The notes under the pieces were generated by a model. The model was not told the DNA's origin and made no database searches. It saw nothing but the letters and a program-made list of their open reading frames with translations. 64,000 bases of DNA, taken from positions 2,938,198-3,002,197 of the forward strand of contig OZ007511.1 of the NCBI GenBank assembly GCA_963931865.1. The letters run 5' to 3'. The position numbers were made by a program, and so were the translations under genes. Numbering within the stretch: the stretch's first letter is position 1; each line of letters starts with the position of its first letter. The DNA is from Axinella damicornis. Its lineage: Eukaryota; Porifera; Demospongiae; Axinellida; Axinellidae. Positions 52,401 through 61,634 of the stretch are shown here, one piece after another.

Positions 52401-52933
52401 CATGGACAATGCATGAACCAGGCAGGCACTCAAGAACTATTGATCAGAAGTCGGACTTAGCAGACCATATTATAACAAGTAATAAAAAAACATTCAAAAT
52501 GTATCAGGATGTAGGGACACCAGAACGGCAAAAAGTAAGGAAACAAGAGGGATGATCGAACATAACAGTGAAGTATACAATCACCCCTACATATCTTTTT
52601 TCATTGTACATGTATAAGGAAGAAGATCTCTGTAGGGGTGATTGTATACTTCACTGTTATGTTTGATCATCCCTCTTGTTTCCTTACTTTTTGCCGTTCT
52701 GGTATCCCTACATCCTGATACATTTTGAATGTTTTTTATTACTTGTAAAGGCTTATAAGTGTACCGTTTCTGAGATGTGGAGAGATTTTTTTGTATTGGC
52801 ATGTATTGCGTGTACGTCGTATCCCTACATATAGACTCTACCGAGTCTATGATAATGCTCGTGGTGATTATTTGTGCCTCATATTTGTGTGCCTCATACA
52901 ACTAGCAGAAAGGGTCAAAACGAGAGTCAGCAT
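30922..52933 (-). CDS. Gene B: expanded multi-Calx-beta secreted protein
   Basis: Composite minus-strand gene of 22 Calx-beta domains: one divergent N-terminal domain (51452-51942), twenty near-identical type-D domains (33702-49288), and one divergent C-terminal domain ending at TAG 30922-30924. All internal exons are phase 1-1. Known exons sum to 7,565 nt, about 2,520 residues without the first exon. A 31-nt signal-peptide exon at 52903-52933 is possible but weak. The type-D array is built from 474-bp, 3,599-bp and about 9.58-kb duplications and is paralogous to the type-D array of gene A. Likely secreted and adhesive, possibly calcium-binding through the acidic Calx-beta loops. If assembled correctly, copy number is probably polymorphic. 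The gene could instead be two transcription units, since the promoter was not located. Confidence 0.6.
32580..32632. promoter_or_regulatory. DR1 nuclear-receptor motif plus NRF1-type palindrome
   Basis: AGGTCAAAGGTCA (32580-32592) is a perfect DR1 half-site pair. CGCGCATGCGCA (32621-32632) matches the NRF1 consensus YGCGCAYGCGCR at every position. They lie 28 bp apart in a gene B intron, suggestive of a CpG-type internal promoter or enhancer. The function is inference. Confidence 0.3.
32864..32963 (-). pseudogene. Truncated type-C Calx-beta B exon
   Basis: About 100 bp matching the 3' part of the gene A type-C B exons (SPADRARLGNRVTVDP...VTIQDDDG). It is preceded by sequence equal to the intron at 7309-7340 and cut off at TGTCAAGCTG, where it joins GTGCTTGCAATGCCTCC, the sequence also found at 11940-11960. 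The GT donor is lost (GATGGCAATAAT). It marks the edge of the segment shared between genes A and B. Confidence 0.7.
33143..33622. mobile_element. hAT-like remnant, copy 2
   Basis: Left CAGTGGCGTAGGAA, right TTCCTATGCCACTG, with an internal ATG 33342 opening MAQRRIDTFLGQQ and the same CGCG|GTAAGT. It is the counterpart of 12102-12621 with a ~40-bp internal deletion (near 33530) and was carried along by the segmental duplication. Confidence 0.5.
33702..34595 (-). CDS. Gene B: Calx-beta type-D domain 20
   Basis: Exon A 34458-34595 (138 nt, ending DRTAR) and exon B 33702-33902 (201 nt, AGEDYTRTAQTVTFAPTVTS). Counterpart of 12717-13581 and of 43285-44178 (offset 9,583 bp). It has the 555-bp intron with GGAAATGGCATCAAC-type repeats. 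Confidence 0.85.
34661..35069 (-). CDS. Gene B: Calx-beta type-D domain 19
   Basis: Exon A 34932-35069 and exon B 34661-34861 (138 and 201 nt). First of three 474-bp tandem units (138 + 70 intron + 201 + 65 intron). B has SQAAGQVGVMLGADMATVVI, and a P-L-L instead of P-I-L substitution is unique to it. Confidence 0.88.
35135..35543 (-). CDS. Gene B: Calx-beta type-D domain 18
   Basis: Exon A 35406-35543 and exon B 35135-35335. Second 474-bp tandem unit, almost identical to its neighbour in exons and introns. Confidence 0.88.
35609..36017 (-). CDS. Gene B: Calx-beta type-D domain 17
   Basis: Exon A 35880-36017 and exon B 35609-35809. Third tandem unit. B uses LSLPAGQVGVMLGADVATVV and acceptor CTGCAG|CC. 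It is followed upstream by the ~600-bp intron block (36018-36664). Confidence 0.88.
36665..37152 (-). CDS. Gene B: Calx-beta type-D domain 16
   Basis: Exon A 37015-37152 and exon B 36665-36865. B begins after CGACAG|CT and has MMFGATETSQIVMVPILVDD. The intron contains a 74-bp foldback element that the gene A counterpart (14732-15136) lacks. Confidence 0.88.
36896..36969. mobile_element. 74-bp foldback element (copies at 40495-40568 and 46476-46549)
   Basis: TAGCCTCATTCCCAGGCCG...CGGCCTGAGAACGAGGCTA with a GGGAGGAGAGAAGACGTC hairpin. GTCAAGTAT is duplicated on both sides (36887-36895 and 36970-36978). The paralogous gene A intron has a single GTCAAGTAT (14954-14962), a natural empty site. Confidence 0.85.
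37226..37626 (-). CDS. Gene B: Calx-beta type-D domain 15
   Basis: Exon A 37489-37626 and exon B 37226-37426. A carries FDPMSYTVSESGRFANIAVV; B carries LPVGQVGVTLGANMATVE. Counterpart of 15206-15606 in gene A. Confidence 0.88.
38260..38668 (-). CDS. Gene B: Calx-beta type-D domain 14
   Basis: Exon A 38531-38668 and exon B 38260-38460. B has MVPILNDDRLEGVEQFTAML and acceptor TGTGCAG|CT. Junction of the two 3,599-bp repeats: A matches 34932 and B matches 41859. Confidence 0.88.
38734..39142 (-). CDS. Gene B: Calx-beta type-D domain 13
   Basis: Exon A 39005-39142 and exon B 38734-38934. Equals 35135-35543 shifted by 3,599 bp. Confidence 0.88.
39208..39616 (-). CDS. Gene B: Calx-beta type-D domain 12
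   Basis: Exon A 39479-39616 and exon B 39208-39408. Equals 35609-36017 shifted by 3,599 bp, including the adjoining 647-bp intron block 39617-40263. Confidence 0.88.
40264..40751 (-). CDS. Gene B: Calx-beta type-D domain 11
   Basis: Exon A 40614-40751 and exon B 40264-40464. Equals 36665-37152 shifted by 3,599 bp, with the same foldback element (40495-40568) in its intron. Confidence 0.88.
40825..41225 (-). CDS. Gene B: Calx-beta type-D domain 10
   Basis: Exon A 41088-41225 and exon B 40825-41025. Equals 37226-37626 shifted by 3,599 bp. Confidence 0.88.
41859..42267 (-). CDS. Gene B: Calx-beta type-D domain 9
   Basis: Exon A 42130-42267 (NIRVVNRGQSTLAVSVDF) and exon B 41859-42059. It is the first functional domain downstream of the truncated exon at 42889-43016, and would be spliced from exon 43285-43485. 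Confidence 0.86.
42889..43016 (-). pseudogene. Truncated type-D B exon at a duplication breakpoint
   Basis: 128 nt retain the 3' part of a B exon (LNDNRLEGVEQFTAML...ITND, donor T|GTGAGC). The 5' part and its acceptor, together with the A exon that should precede it, are replaced at GGGCTCTAGCCTAGGGCGAG by sequence otherwise found at 33431 onward. Shared GGCTCT suggests a microhomology-mediated or replicative join. Without an acceptor it should be skipped. Confidence 0.8.
43285..44178 (-). CDS. Gene B: Calx-beta type-D domain 8
   Basis: Exon A 44041-44178 and exon B 43285-43485. Equals 33702-34595 shifted by 9,583 bp, with a handful of substitutions. Upstream, only the right end of the hAT-like remnant is present (43018-43209). 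Confidence 0.87.
44244..44649 (-). CDS. Gene B: Calx-beta type-D domain 7
   Basis: Exon A 44512-44649 (138 nt) and exon B 44244-44441 (198 nt). B lacks one codon (GQVGVLGANM against GQVGVMLGADM), an in-frame 3-nt deletion that sets the offset difference between 9,583 and 9,580 bp. Confidence 0.87.
44715..45123 (-). CDS. Gene B: Calx-beta type-D domain 6
   Basis: Exon A 44986-45123 and exon B 44715-44915. Equals 38734-39142 shifted by 5,981 bp. Confidence 0.88.
45189..45597 (-). CDS. Gene B: Calx-beta type-D domain 5
   Basis: Exon A 45460-45597 and exon B 45189-45389. Equals 39208-39616 shifted by 5,981 bp. Confidence 0.88.
46245..46732 (-). CDS. Gene B: Calx-beta type-D domain 4
   Basis: Exon A 46595-46732 and exon B 46245-46445, with the third copy of the foldback element (46476-46549) in the intron. 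A retains ADDTAI as in gene A, whereas the 36.6- and 40.2-kb copies have ADDTGI. Confidence 0.88.
46806..47206 (-). CDS. Gene B: Calx-beta type-D domain 3
   Basis: Exon A 47069-47206 and exon B 46806-47006. Equals 40825-41225 shifted by 5,981 bp, with NITVV rather than NIAVV in A. Confidence 0.88.
47840..48248 (-). CDS. Gene B: Calx-beta type-D domain 2
   Basis: Exon A 48111-48248 and exon B 47840-48040. Equals 41859-42267 shifted by 5,981 bp. This domain and its intron have no counterpart in the gene A array. Confidence 0.88.
48870..49288 (-). CDS. Gene B: Calx-beta type-D domain 1
   Basis: Exon A 49151-49288 and exon B 48870-49070. Intact version of the exon truncated at 42889, and counterpart of 16270-16688 in gene A, with the same GAAGAGTGAACAAATACAC upstream and two residual minisatellite units at 49434-49485. 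Confidence 0.88.
49289..51451. other. Large gene B intron
   Basis: 2.2 kb. Contains two minisatellite units (49434-49485), an inverted-repeat element (about 49638-49975) and otherwise unassigned sequence. Short open frames on either strand show no domain or splice pattern. Confidence 0.5.
49638..49975. mobile_element. ~340-bp foldback element
   Basis: AGAGTGTATAATAATAGGAAGAGAGTATCGAACTCGCTA-like left arm and its inverse at the right (TAGCGAGTTCGATACTCTCT...TATACACTCT), followed inwards by TGTATGCGGAAAGTAACGTGAC and its inverse. Arms are about 75 bp. Flanks share ATTCTAC, a possible 7-8 bp target duplication. Confidence 0.65.
51452..51942 (-). CDS. Gene B: N-terminal divergent Calx-beta domain
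   Basis: Exon A 51787-51942 (156 nt; VIVVGYVETLVEVDESDGQA) and exon B 51452-51715 (264 nt; contains SVVIYDDNVPEGVEELNITL, ends VRIRDND at donor A|GTAAGT), phase 1-1. B is longer than the other B exons because of an N-terminal GPRPASAGRFDPVTPG segment. It resembles type C more than type D. Confidence 0.82.
52475..52746. mobile_element. ~270-bp near-perfect inverted repeat
   Basis: Left arm from ACAAGTAATAAAAAAACATTC, right arm ending GAATGTTTTTTATTACTTGT. The arms are about 120-130 bp with a short loop near 52605-52620 and include ACAGTGAAGTATACAATCAC/GTGATTGTATACTTCACTGT. It is flanked on both sides by direct copies of CCCTACATATAGACTCT (52236 and 52830), so a larger duplicated block surrounds it. 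It lies between genes C and B. Confidence 0.75.
52903..52933 (-). CDS. Possible signal-peptide exon of gene B
   Basis: ATG at 52933-52931 opens MLTLVLTLSA and reaches A|GTTGTA, a phase-1 but weak donor. Joined to exon 51942 it would read MLTLVLTLSA-IIVVGYVETL. Hydrophobicity, phase and position fit, but the donor consensus is poor and it is only 31 nt. Confidence 0.3.
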
Positions 52934-53142
52934 GGCAATAGCACTTGAAGCATTAACAATGTAGCTAGGGACTGATCCTGTCGACCATCAAAGCAGTGAG
53001 TTTGACACCATGAAATAGTCAACTTAATAAGCTACCAAGCAGTAGCTATGTACACATTTAAGTAGCACTCATCAAAAGTTCCAAACATAATAAAACACAG
53101 CTATTTGGTGTCATATGACTAAGTACACATGCTATTCACACA

Positions 53143-53480
53143 CTAGTCAAGACAATGGCCAATCACATTCGACTTCGTTTTACTCGTACTTTCACCATTC
53201 GTGCACTCAGGCTGGTGGAACGACTGGATCTGCAGCGGACAGTCAGGAACAACCCTCAGACGAAAACTGCCAGTAAGAAATGTTCCTTCATTCTTCAGCC
53301 AATCCTCAATAAAGTCCAAAAGTTTAGGAGCTGTTTGCGTATCGCTGGTGCCATTTATTGTGCTCCTGTATACAACGTGAGTAGTGGTGGTCTGGCAGCT
53401 GAACTCTCCCTTCTCAATGGAAGTAGACTGGAAGTCACAGCTGCACCGCTCCCGTACGGCTGCTGCCAGGGCCTCCCGGA
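53143..53480 (-). CDS. Gene C: terminal exon, SEA-like/unnamed C-terminal module
   Basis: 338 nt ending TAG. Acceptor chosen at ACCATAG|TC because it restores phase 1 and gives VREALAAAVRERCSCDFQ. The earlier TTCCAG at about 53512 would be out of phase. It contains LLDFIEDWLKNEGTFLTGSF, RVVPDCPLQI and a final PECTNGES. It is about 90% identical to the exon at 63735-64000. The fold is not recognised with confidence; length and layout recall SEA-type modules. Confidence 0.7.
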
Positions 53481-56400
53481 CTATGGTGTCAAATGTGGTG
53501 GCATGAGATTCCTGGAAATAATCACACACATACTAGGGCTTAACAAACATGAATTTCCAACATCATATTAACAGTTTTCGATTATTAGCTATGACAAAAA
53601 TTCCATCTTGCAGGAGACATGTAAACACAGTACAAAGTCAACACTTCTCTGAGACATTTTCTGAAGAAGTGCATGTCAAATCGTCGCATTTTTGCTATAG
53701 GGTGCATGCACGCACATTAGCGTGTGACGGATATCACAGTTGTGACTGCATTTTTTGCTGCCATGACAGTGACCCTCACAATGCTCACGATTATCCAAAT
53801 AATCACTCAGCCCTCACCACAGACATTATATTCCTCTCTCACAAACACACACACACATACACACAAACACACACACACACCACAAACACAAGTTGAAACC
53901 GTTACACACCACACACAAGCACACGCACACACAAACACACACACAAATGGCTATAGCTACATAAAAGAAATGCACACATGGAGTCTATAAGTATAGCGGG
54001 AATACTGTTGTAACCAGGTGCATGAGGAGCTGTGAAACGTACTGCAGGATCCCAGTGCACACAGTGCTCCACTGGTCCAAACTTCAGCTGAAAGAGTGCC
54101 TGACCTAAGAAATAGAAATCCTACATAATTATCCTTTATAATTCATGATAGTTAAATTGATTATTATCCAATGCATGCATGCAGTTTACATACTTATCAC
54201 AACTAGTTGTTTGTATGCAGATCTTTGTGGAGGCATCTCAAGTTGTGGGACACTGATGGCTGCCATGCAGGAGTACCGCCCTCCCTCTGGTGACTGCAGG
54301 TAGTGCAGTGTCAGTGACCGGCTGGTCACAAGGCCAATGGTCTGTGCAGGTCCCACAGTGATATTCTCTGCATCAGTGAGATTTCCATCTGGACCAGTCC
54401 AAAGGACACTTGGAACCACCGTCAACCCTCTCACCACTGTCACCGTGCATGTCATCACAAACTCCCTTCCCACTACAGCACGGTCATCTGGTGGAGTACT
54501 GATCTGGACTGTGGCCCAGGACTGCGGGACTGCGTATGGAATATACAAATATTTCACATTCTCTACCAGCCAATTTTGGGTTACCCAAAATTGGCTCGAA
54601 GAGAATTGTCACGGGGTTGTATTGCTATTCTACATTCTACCCTTATGCACAGATAATAGCTTACTTTGCACAGTGATGTTGATTGTCTTTTCCTGAGTGC
54701 CATATGGACTGGTCACTCTGCAGGTGTACTGAGTGTTGTGGTGGTCAGCAGACACTGGATCCAGTAGTAAAGTCAGTGACTGACTGCTGGAGGTGACCAC
54801 AGTAGTGTTGTCTGTGATCCACTCGATGGTTGTGACATCCAAGCCAGTGGAACATACAATCGACACAGTGTCACCAACAGTTAGTGGCATTCGGATGGAG
54901 CGTATCTGAACACCTGCAGGAAGGGGGGAATTCATGGGAGGGAATGAAGCTAAAGACATGGAGAAACTAATCAGTTATGAGCTAAAACATCTGTATTGCA
55001 AGTACTGAAGATGTGATAAGTCCTGGATGATCGAGGTACGTAGCTCACAGTGGAGATGTTTCCCATGGACAAATAAAATGGCTGGAATTCTGTATACAGT
55101 ATTTTGCTTTCTACATTACAGGCAGGCAAGAAATCTGTAACATTGATGCACGATGCACTAAAATTGCTGCTTTTGATACTATTGTTTTTGTGGTTCCCTC
55201 CCTCTATGCATGATGCAAATTTCAGTTCAGATATGACCTATTACCTTGAATTGTGAGACTACTGGTGTAACTCCCGAATGCATTATTGACTTTGCAGGTA
55301 TAGGTGCCAGTGACATTATCAATGACATCATCCACTACAAGTGTGTTCTGGTAAGTAGAGCTCCTTCTGTATCTCACTGTTTGATAAAATTGGTTCTTCA
55401 CTCCGTCAATCGACAGTGTAGCACCATTTCTCATCCAGGTTACAGTGGTAGCAGGTGAGTTTGTGGAGGTGCAGGTGAGGGTGAAGTGTGAGGTTGACCT
55501 TGCACGTTGGAAACTGGTAACAGTGGGTGCAGCTGTAGAATAATAATAATAATGTATCCACATTAATTTCAGCACTAAAACAATTAGCTACACTTCATGT
55601 GCTTACACACACTTTCTAACCTGCTGGTAGATATATACTGTTACTTACTTGTGTAGTCATCTCGATATATTCCAACATGAACGTTCATGTTTCTTCCTCT
55701 CACGTCAGGAATGGAACAGGTGTAGATCCCTTGCTCAGAAGTTCGCAGATAATTAGCATATCCATGAACGTACACATAAATGCATCCACGGGGACTATGT
55801 GAGACATAAAAGCGACCAAAGTTTGAACTACGAGAACGACCATCAAGCCCTATGATAGAGCCAACGCTACTTGATGTGGAGTTAGAACAACAATAAAAAG
55901 CCATTCGTGTGCTTCTGTGATAATAATAAGTGTAAACAAGAACTATGCTGTTGTTGCGGAATGATGTTGATGGAGTCCTGCTGCCACTTCGGGTCACATA
56001 TATTCCAGCACCTATATATAGAATTGGAGAAACGATAACAACTATAGTATGGTTAGTCTACTGTGGTATAATGTAGCCTCGTTCCCAGTATGCGACAAAA
56101 AGCTGGGGAGGAACCTGGGAGGCTAGCATAATGATTGTATGTGGTCAAGATAATGTACATATCTCACCTACAACCTTCATCACAGTAGAGGCACTGCCAC
56201 TAATTCCCTGGCTGCTGTCATAGGCCGAGCAGTAGTGGGTTCCAGCATCATAAGAGCGCAGATACTCACGAATTCTGGTAACTGCACTATAGCTATACTC
56301 ATAACTACCTGCAGACGGTACAAAGCAACTTGATCCACATGTTGAAGTCCAGCGGTATCGTAATTGACCAGTCCCACCCACAGCTCTGCACCTCAGGGTA

Positions 56401-57566
56401 ACAGGTGATGCTGCCCTGTAGTATGGTGGCTGATAGCGTGGCTCTAGAGGAGTGTAGCTGACGTCAATGACAACCTTGAGAACTGAAGAAACAATGTGCA
56501 GTAACAATGTGGTACATATTTGGTTTCATGATTTGACTGCATGATAGCTTACACACAGTAGTATGTTCAGGAGCCCATAATGAGAAGGAGCGTCCACAGA
56601 CATTCCAACCCTTCAAAATAAAAATGAGGGATTTTCCTTGTGTACACTCAATCAAGAGTGCATGATGAAAATCATCGTCGATGATGTCATCATGCACTCT
56701 CTATAGTCTCTGATTTTATCGTATGAAATACTCATGTTACATGAAATTGAAGAAATGATGGAAGGTGATAATATGGACAAAATGAGGGTGTCACCCTACG
56801 AGATCAAGTCTTCGCTTGTTGTTTACCATATCTAAGGCAAGAAGGAATCCGTACTGCGGTCACACTAAAGTGATAATTATAATTTTATTCACAAATCATA
56901 GCATGCAGCCAATACCTACTTAGACTAGCTACTGTCAATTATGCCCACTTAAATGCATGGCCGGCGCACACGGTAGGGCAGGTAGGGCAATGGCCCTACC
57001 ACTTTTTCCAGGATCCTTATATCACTACTTCACACCCTCTGCCCTTTTGCTTTTTCACCGCTTTATTTTCCTCCTTACTAACTTGCTGCCGCTACGTTGC
57101 AACTCCTGGCCTGGCCTCCTCAGCTCGCAATACCGTGCTCATGGATAATATTATCCATGCCGTGCTTAACCCCGCGCTTGGGAACGAGACCACGATCTAG
57201 TATACCCCTCCGTGTACGTACGTATTTACGTTCGTGAGCGAAATTTGAGCAAGGAAGAAGCTCATGGCGGCCCTGGGACCTGCAATCCTCGTACATCTGG
57301 AACTTGCAATGCAAAGCGCGAAGGTGCCACGAGAGCCCATCCTGAGAAGCGAAAAATGAAGGCGAAATTTTTTTTCCGCGCTTTGCGCGGACTGATCAGC
57401 GCTACGCGCCTATGCACTGCCTCCGGCAGCATTTAATATATAGTGCTCCCCCCCCTCCCTTCATAAATCCTGTATCCGCCCCTGCCCTACCACCTCTAAA
57501 GGGAGTGCTCCGGCCCTGAAATGGCAATGAATCATGGGGATTCATGGCTAGTCTAGCTGCTAGACC

Positions 57567-57598
<32 letters not shown>

Positions 57599-60500
57599 GG
57601 AAAACTGTAATTGAGCACACGGGGTGATGATAATGTATTTGTTATGAGTTACGTATACATACAGGAAAAACACACATTGACACATACTGCACATCTGATC
57701 TCTGCAGATTGGAACATCTTGCCATATGCATGTACTGTGTAAGCTATTGGCCAACTCCCTTACCCACAGATATGCGTGTTGAAGCTTGCACTGAACCACT
57801 TGTCACAATGTATGATGATGATGAAGTAGAACGGGTGCTGGCTGTACAGTAGTAGGAACCAGAGTCGGATGATCGCATGCCAGATCTGAAGAGAATGGTG
57901 GACCTGTACACTTGCCCAACTCGTACTATACTGTAAACCCTGTGACGACTGCCATAACGGATACTCCCAGAAGGCCCTCGCCATGAGTGGGTCACTGTCA
58001 TTGGAGTGTCTACCTCTGCATTCAGCATGGTGATGCAGGTGAGGTTGAGGAGAGTGGTGGTGTAGACTCTAGTGGAGGGGGTGCGTACGATGTACACCCT
58101 TGGAGCAGGAACTGTGTCATGAAAGGAGAGAAATAGCTAAACCGTATCATCCATCTTAATGGATCAATGGCATCATTGAAGGTGGGACCTTAAATGCAAA
58201 ATGCACAGCTATCAGGCATATTGAAGATAGTAGCTAGAATGGATAATTACTGGTATTAAGGTGCCCAGAGTTTGTTGTATATATTGATCAATTGCTGGTT
58301 AAACTCTGACCTCACACATGCAGCTACGTATAGAGCTGTGCTGCTTACATAGTATTTTTGACTTTCTCACTTACCTGTTGTGATTACATTCTTTGTGGCT
58401 GTCCTCACTGACAGTGGTGAACTGACGATGGACTGGCAGGTGTACTGGCCTGCTTGGGATGTACGCAGTGCACGAAACCTCAGCAACACATAGGTTTTGT
58501 TTCCACTGTATACCGGCTCATCCATTGTTACATCATTGCTTTCTGGATTTGTGTCCACTGGATTACCATCTAATCCCGTCCACTTCACTACCGGACGGAA
58601 GTCTGACACCACAGTGCAGTTGAGAGTGTAGGAAGCCCCAGCAAATGCTGTTGATTGTGCTGCTTGGATGCTGACTATGTTCTCCAGCACTGTACAAGAA
58701 ATGAGAGCATGATTATAAGGTTGTTCACTACCAGGAGCCCATGTAAGAGGAGCTTCAATATCTGTAGAATATGTGCTGTAGAATTCCTTTTGATATTTGA
58801 CATATTCGGAGTTGAACAAACTCCAATTTGGCTCACAGAGTACTTCAGAAGCAACACAAACTATAACAAGTCAGTAGAACATGGAGAGGATCAAACATGT
58901 TCGACACTTGGTCGTCCTGCTAAGTTGAGTTGTCTTGTACCTACACTCCAGAAGCCAGAACTCAAGCAGACCAAGCAATTATTGGCTCTCTGAGAGGAAG
59001 TGTACCAACTATAGCTAAAGCATGTGCAGCTAATTGCAAGTAAAGTTTCGCATATGGCACGGGAGTTGGACGCTCATTCTCTGCATGTGCCCCTGATATG
59101 TTCTAAGCAGGTCAAGCAATTGGTTCTGTCTGTCTGTCATATAAAGCAATTGAAATTAGTGATTTAGAAGCTATAAAAACTTCGTAGGTGACATTATGTA
59201 AACAGAAAACAATAATCAGATGTTTGCATAGCTACCTGACAGAAGTGAAGGCATTCTAGCACTATCATGTCAACATTCCATCCAGGGTAGCTGTGTTCTA
59301 TGAAAACGTATAGTTCATACTGTCTTAACAATTGAAATCAAGGAGTATTCCACTCCATCAACATGTTTTTTGCAGCCCATTTCAATTAGAGCATATATAT
59401 GCTCTCCAAACAATATTGCTGAATCATCTAGTGGAATTGTAAGCTCAAATTTATGGACATCTAAGCTGATTATCAGATTGACAGTACAAACAATGCCAAG
59501 TACAAAGGCTAGGATTGGCTGAGCCATGTCAACTACACTGTATGACAAACAAACTATATATGTCATACAAGGACAAGGGCAACGTCAGCTTAATCGTGAT
59601 TGGAAAACAACTGAGTGGATCAGACCAGTAGCCAGCCATGAAAATGTACAGAGGGAGTTTGGTCTCGTCTGGGGACATAAGCATTATACCTACACAGAGG
59701 CTGCATGTGAAGCGTTTTTTGTGTGCTATCATGATTGTGTTTTCATTCATCAGCAATTGCGCTAGCACTGCATTCTACTTCTCCATGCGCAACACAACAC
59801 TGACCTTTGACCCTGCCATGACTTTGGCTATACATTCCATGCATGTGCAGCTGGTGAGCTCCATCCCATCAAACCCTCAAACCCTGCCTGGCTATAGGCT
59901 TGTGGACACTTGCATTTTATCATGCGTGTTCCAAGAATACTTTACCAAATAGAGATCATGTCAACTATACTGATGGCCAGATGGCCATTTGGGACAACAT
60001 AATCCAAGTTATGCCTACACCAGTCCTTTCCCCACACTGTTATTTTAACCATTACCTTAGTCATCTGAGTTGCAAGCTACCGACATGGTTTCACGGGATT
60101 GCACTGGGAGTATTGCAACAATTGAAGTTGATACAAAGGCTGGGAACTTTGCTTAGGCAACATACAGTTCATGAGTACTGCAGTGCACATGACACAAGGG
60201 GACAATGCCCTTTTGCTGCGCATAGCATTTATCTGTGGTCTGAGTAAACTTCCAGCCCTTCTAGCAAATACAATTGTTGCTGTACTCCGTGTGCATTGTG
60301 TTTGGCTGACACAAGGGACATATTCCAGTATGGCCCATGCATTATACCACGCAACTGAAATGCAATTGTCAATGTGCAGTGAATCATTTGCATCCACAAC
60401 TAAGTAGCTATACCTGAAAGGCTCTCTCCATTTTGGGGACTAGAGAATAAGGAAGAAACCCCATCTTTACGTTAAGCCTATAGCAAGAACTGTGATTCTC

Positions 60501-61586
60501 GTATTACCGCTATTTTGTACATTCTGCATAGCTATGTTTAGACACCTACTACAGGTTCTCTGAGGCGTTGGCAGCTGAGGCAGTAAGTTGGAGCTGTCAA
60601 AGCTAAGACTTGTAGCCTTTCCGTGTTTGGAATATGAGCACAGGTTGTGAGATGTTGCCATTTGATGGTCTAGTTTATAGCTCAATGTGTCGTCGTTCTA
60701 GCCTCGTTCCCAGTCCCACGCCCAGCTTTTCGTCACTTGCAGTACGGTAAACGCTTTACCGTACTGCAAGCGACGAAAAGCTGGGCGTGGGACTGGGTAT
60801 GAGGCTATCGTCGTTCAGGGCCCATATTTCGCTCACTTTTTTACTGTGATTAGTGTTGGGAAATAATCACACACCTTTCACCCTGACGGTAACACTCTCT
60901 TCATATTTTTTCCCTTCCACATCAGTCACTCGGCATGTGAACATGGCTCCATTCAGTCCGGAAGTCTTGGCATCAATCGTCAATGTCAGGTGCTGGTTGT
61001 ATGATTTCTCTAGAGAATCATCGAACCCCACGAGAAACCACTCCATACTAGTGGAGTTCAGGTGAGTGGAGCAGTTGATATCCCATATCAGACCAACAAT
61101 GAGCTGCTTCTCATGGCCACGTATCTCCACAGCTACAAGAGGGTTTTGATAGATACATGAGGATTACTAAGGTTACAAACCAATTTCAAATTTTTCTACC
61201 TTTGATTTCAGTTTCCTGCACATTAGATGTCCCAATGGAGTTGGCAACTTTGCACGAGTACTCTCCAAGGATGTCTGCAAAGCTGGCCTCAATGGTGAGT
61301 GTGTTGTTGTATGTGGAGGTGACCCTGCTCACGAGAGTTTGTGTGAGTGAGTATGTTGTTCCATTGGTGATCAGGGTCTCCCCATCCTTCGTCCATGTGA
61401 CAGTGGTGGGGGGTGAGCCGGTGGAGGTGCAGGTGAGGGTAGAGAGGGAGGAGGAGATACTGCGTTCCATGGCTGTCACACGGGGAACAGCTGGAGGGAA
61501 TCCAAACACATTCGTATAGCTATAGTTCTGAAAATGATTTGCAACATCAATCCCTGCATAGCCTGGACCATGCAGAATGTCGCCAT

Positions 61587-61634
<48 letters not shown>

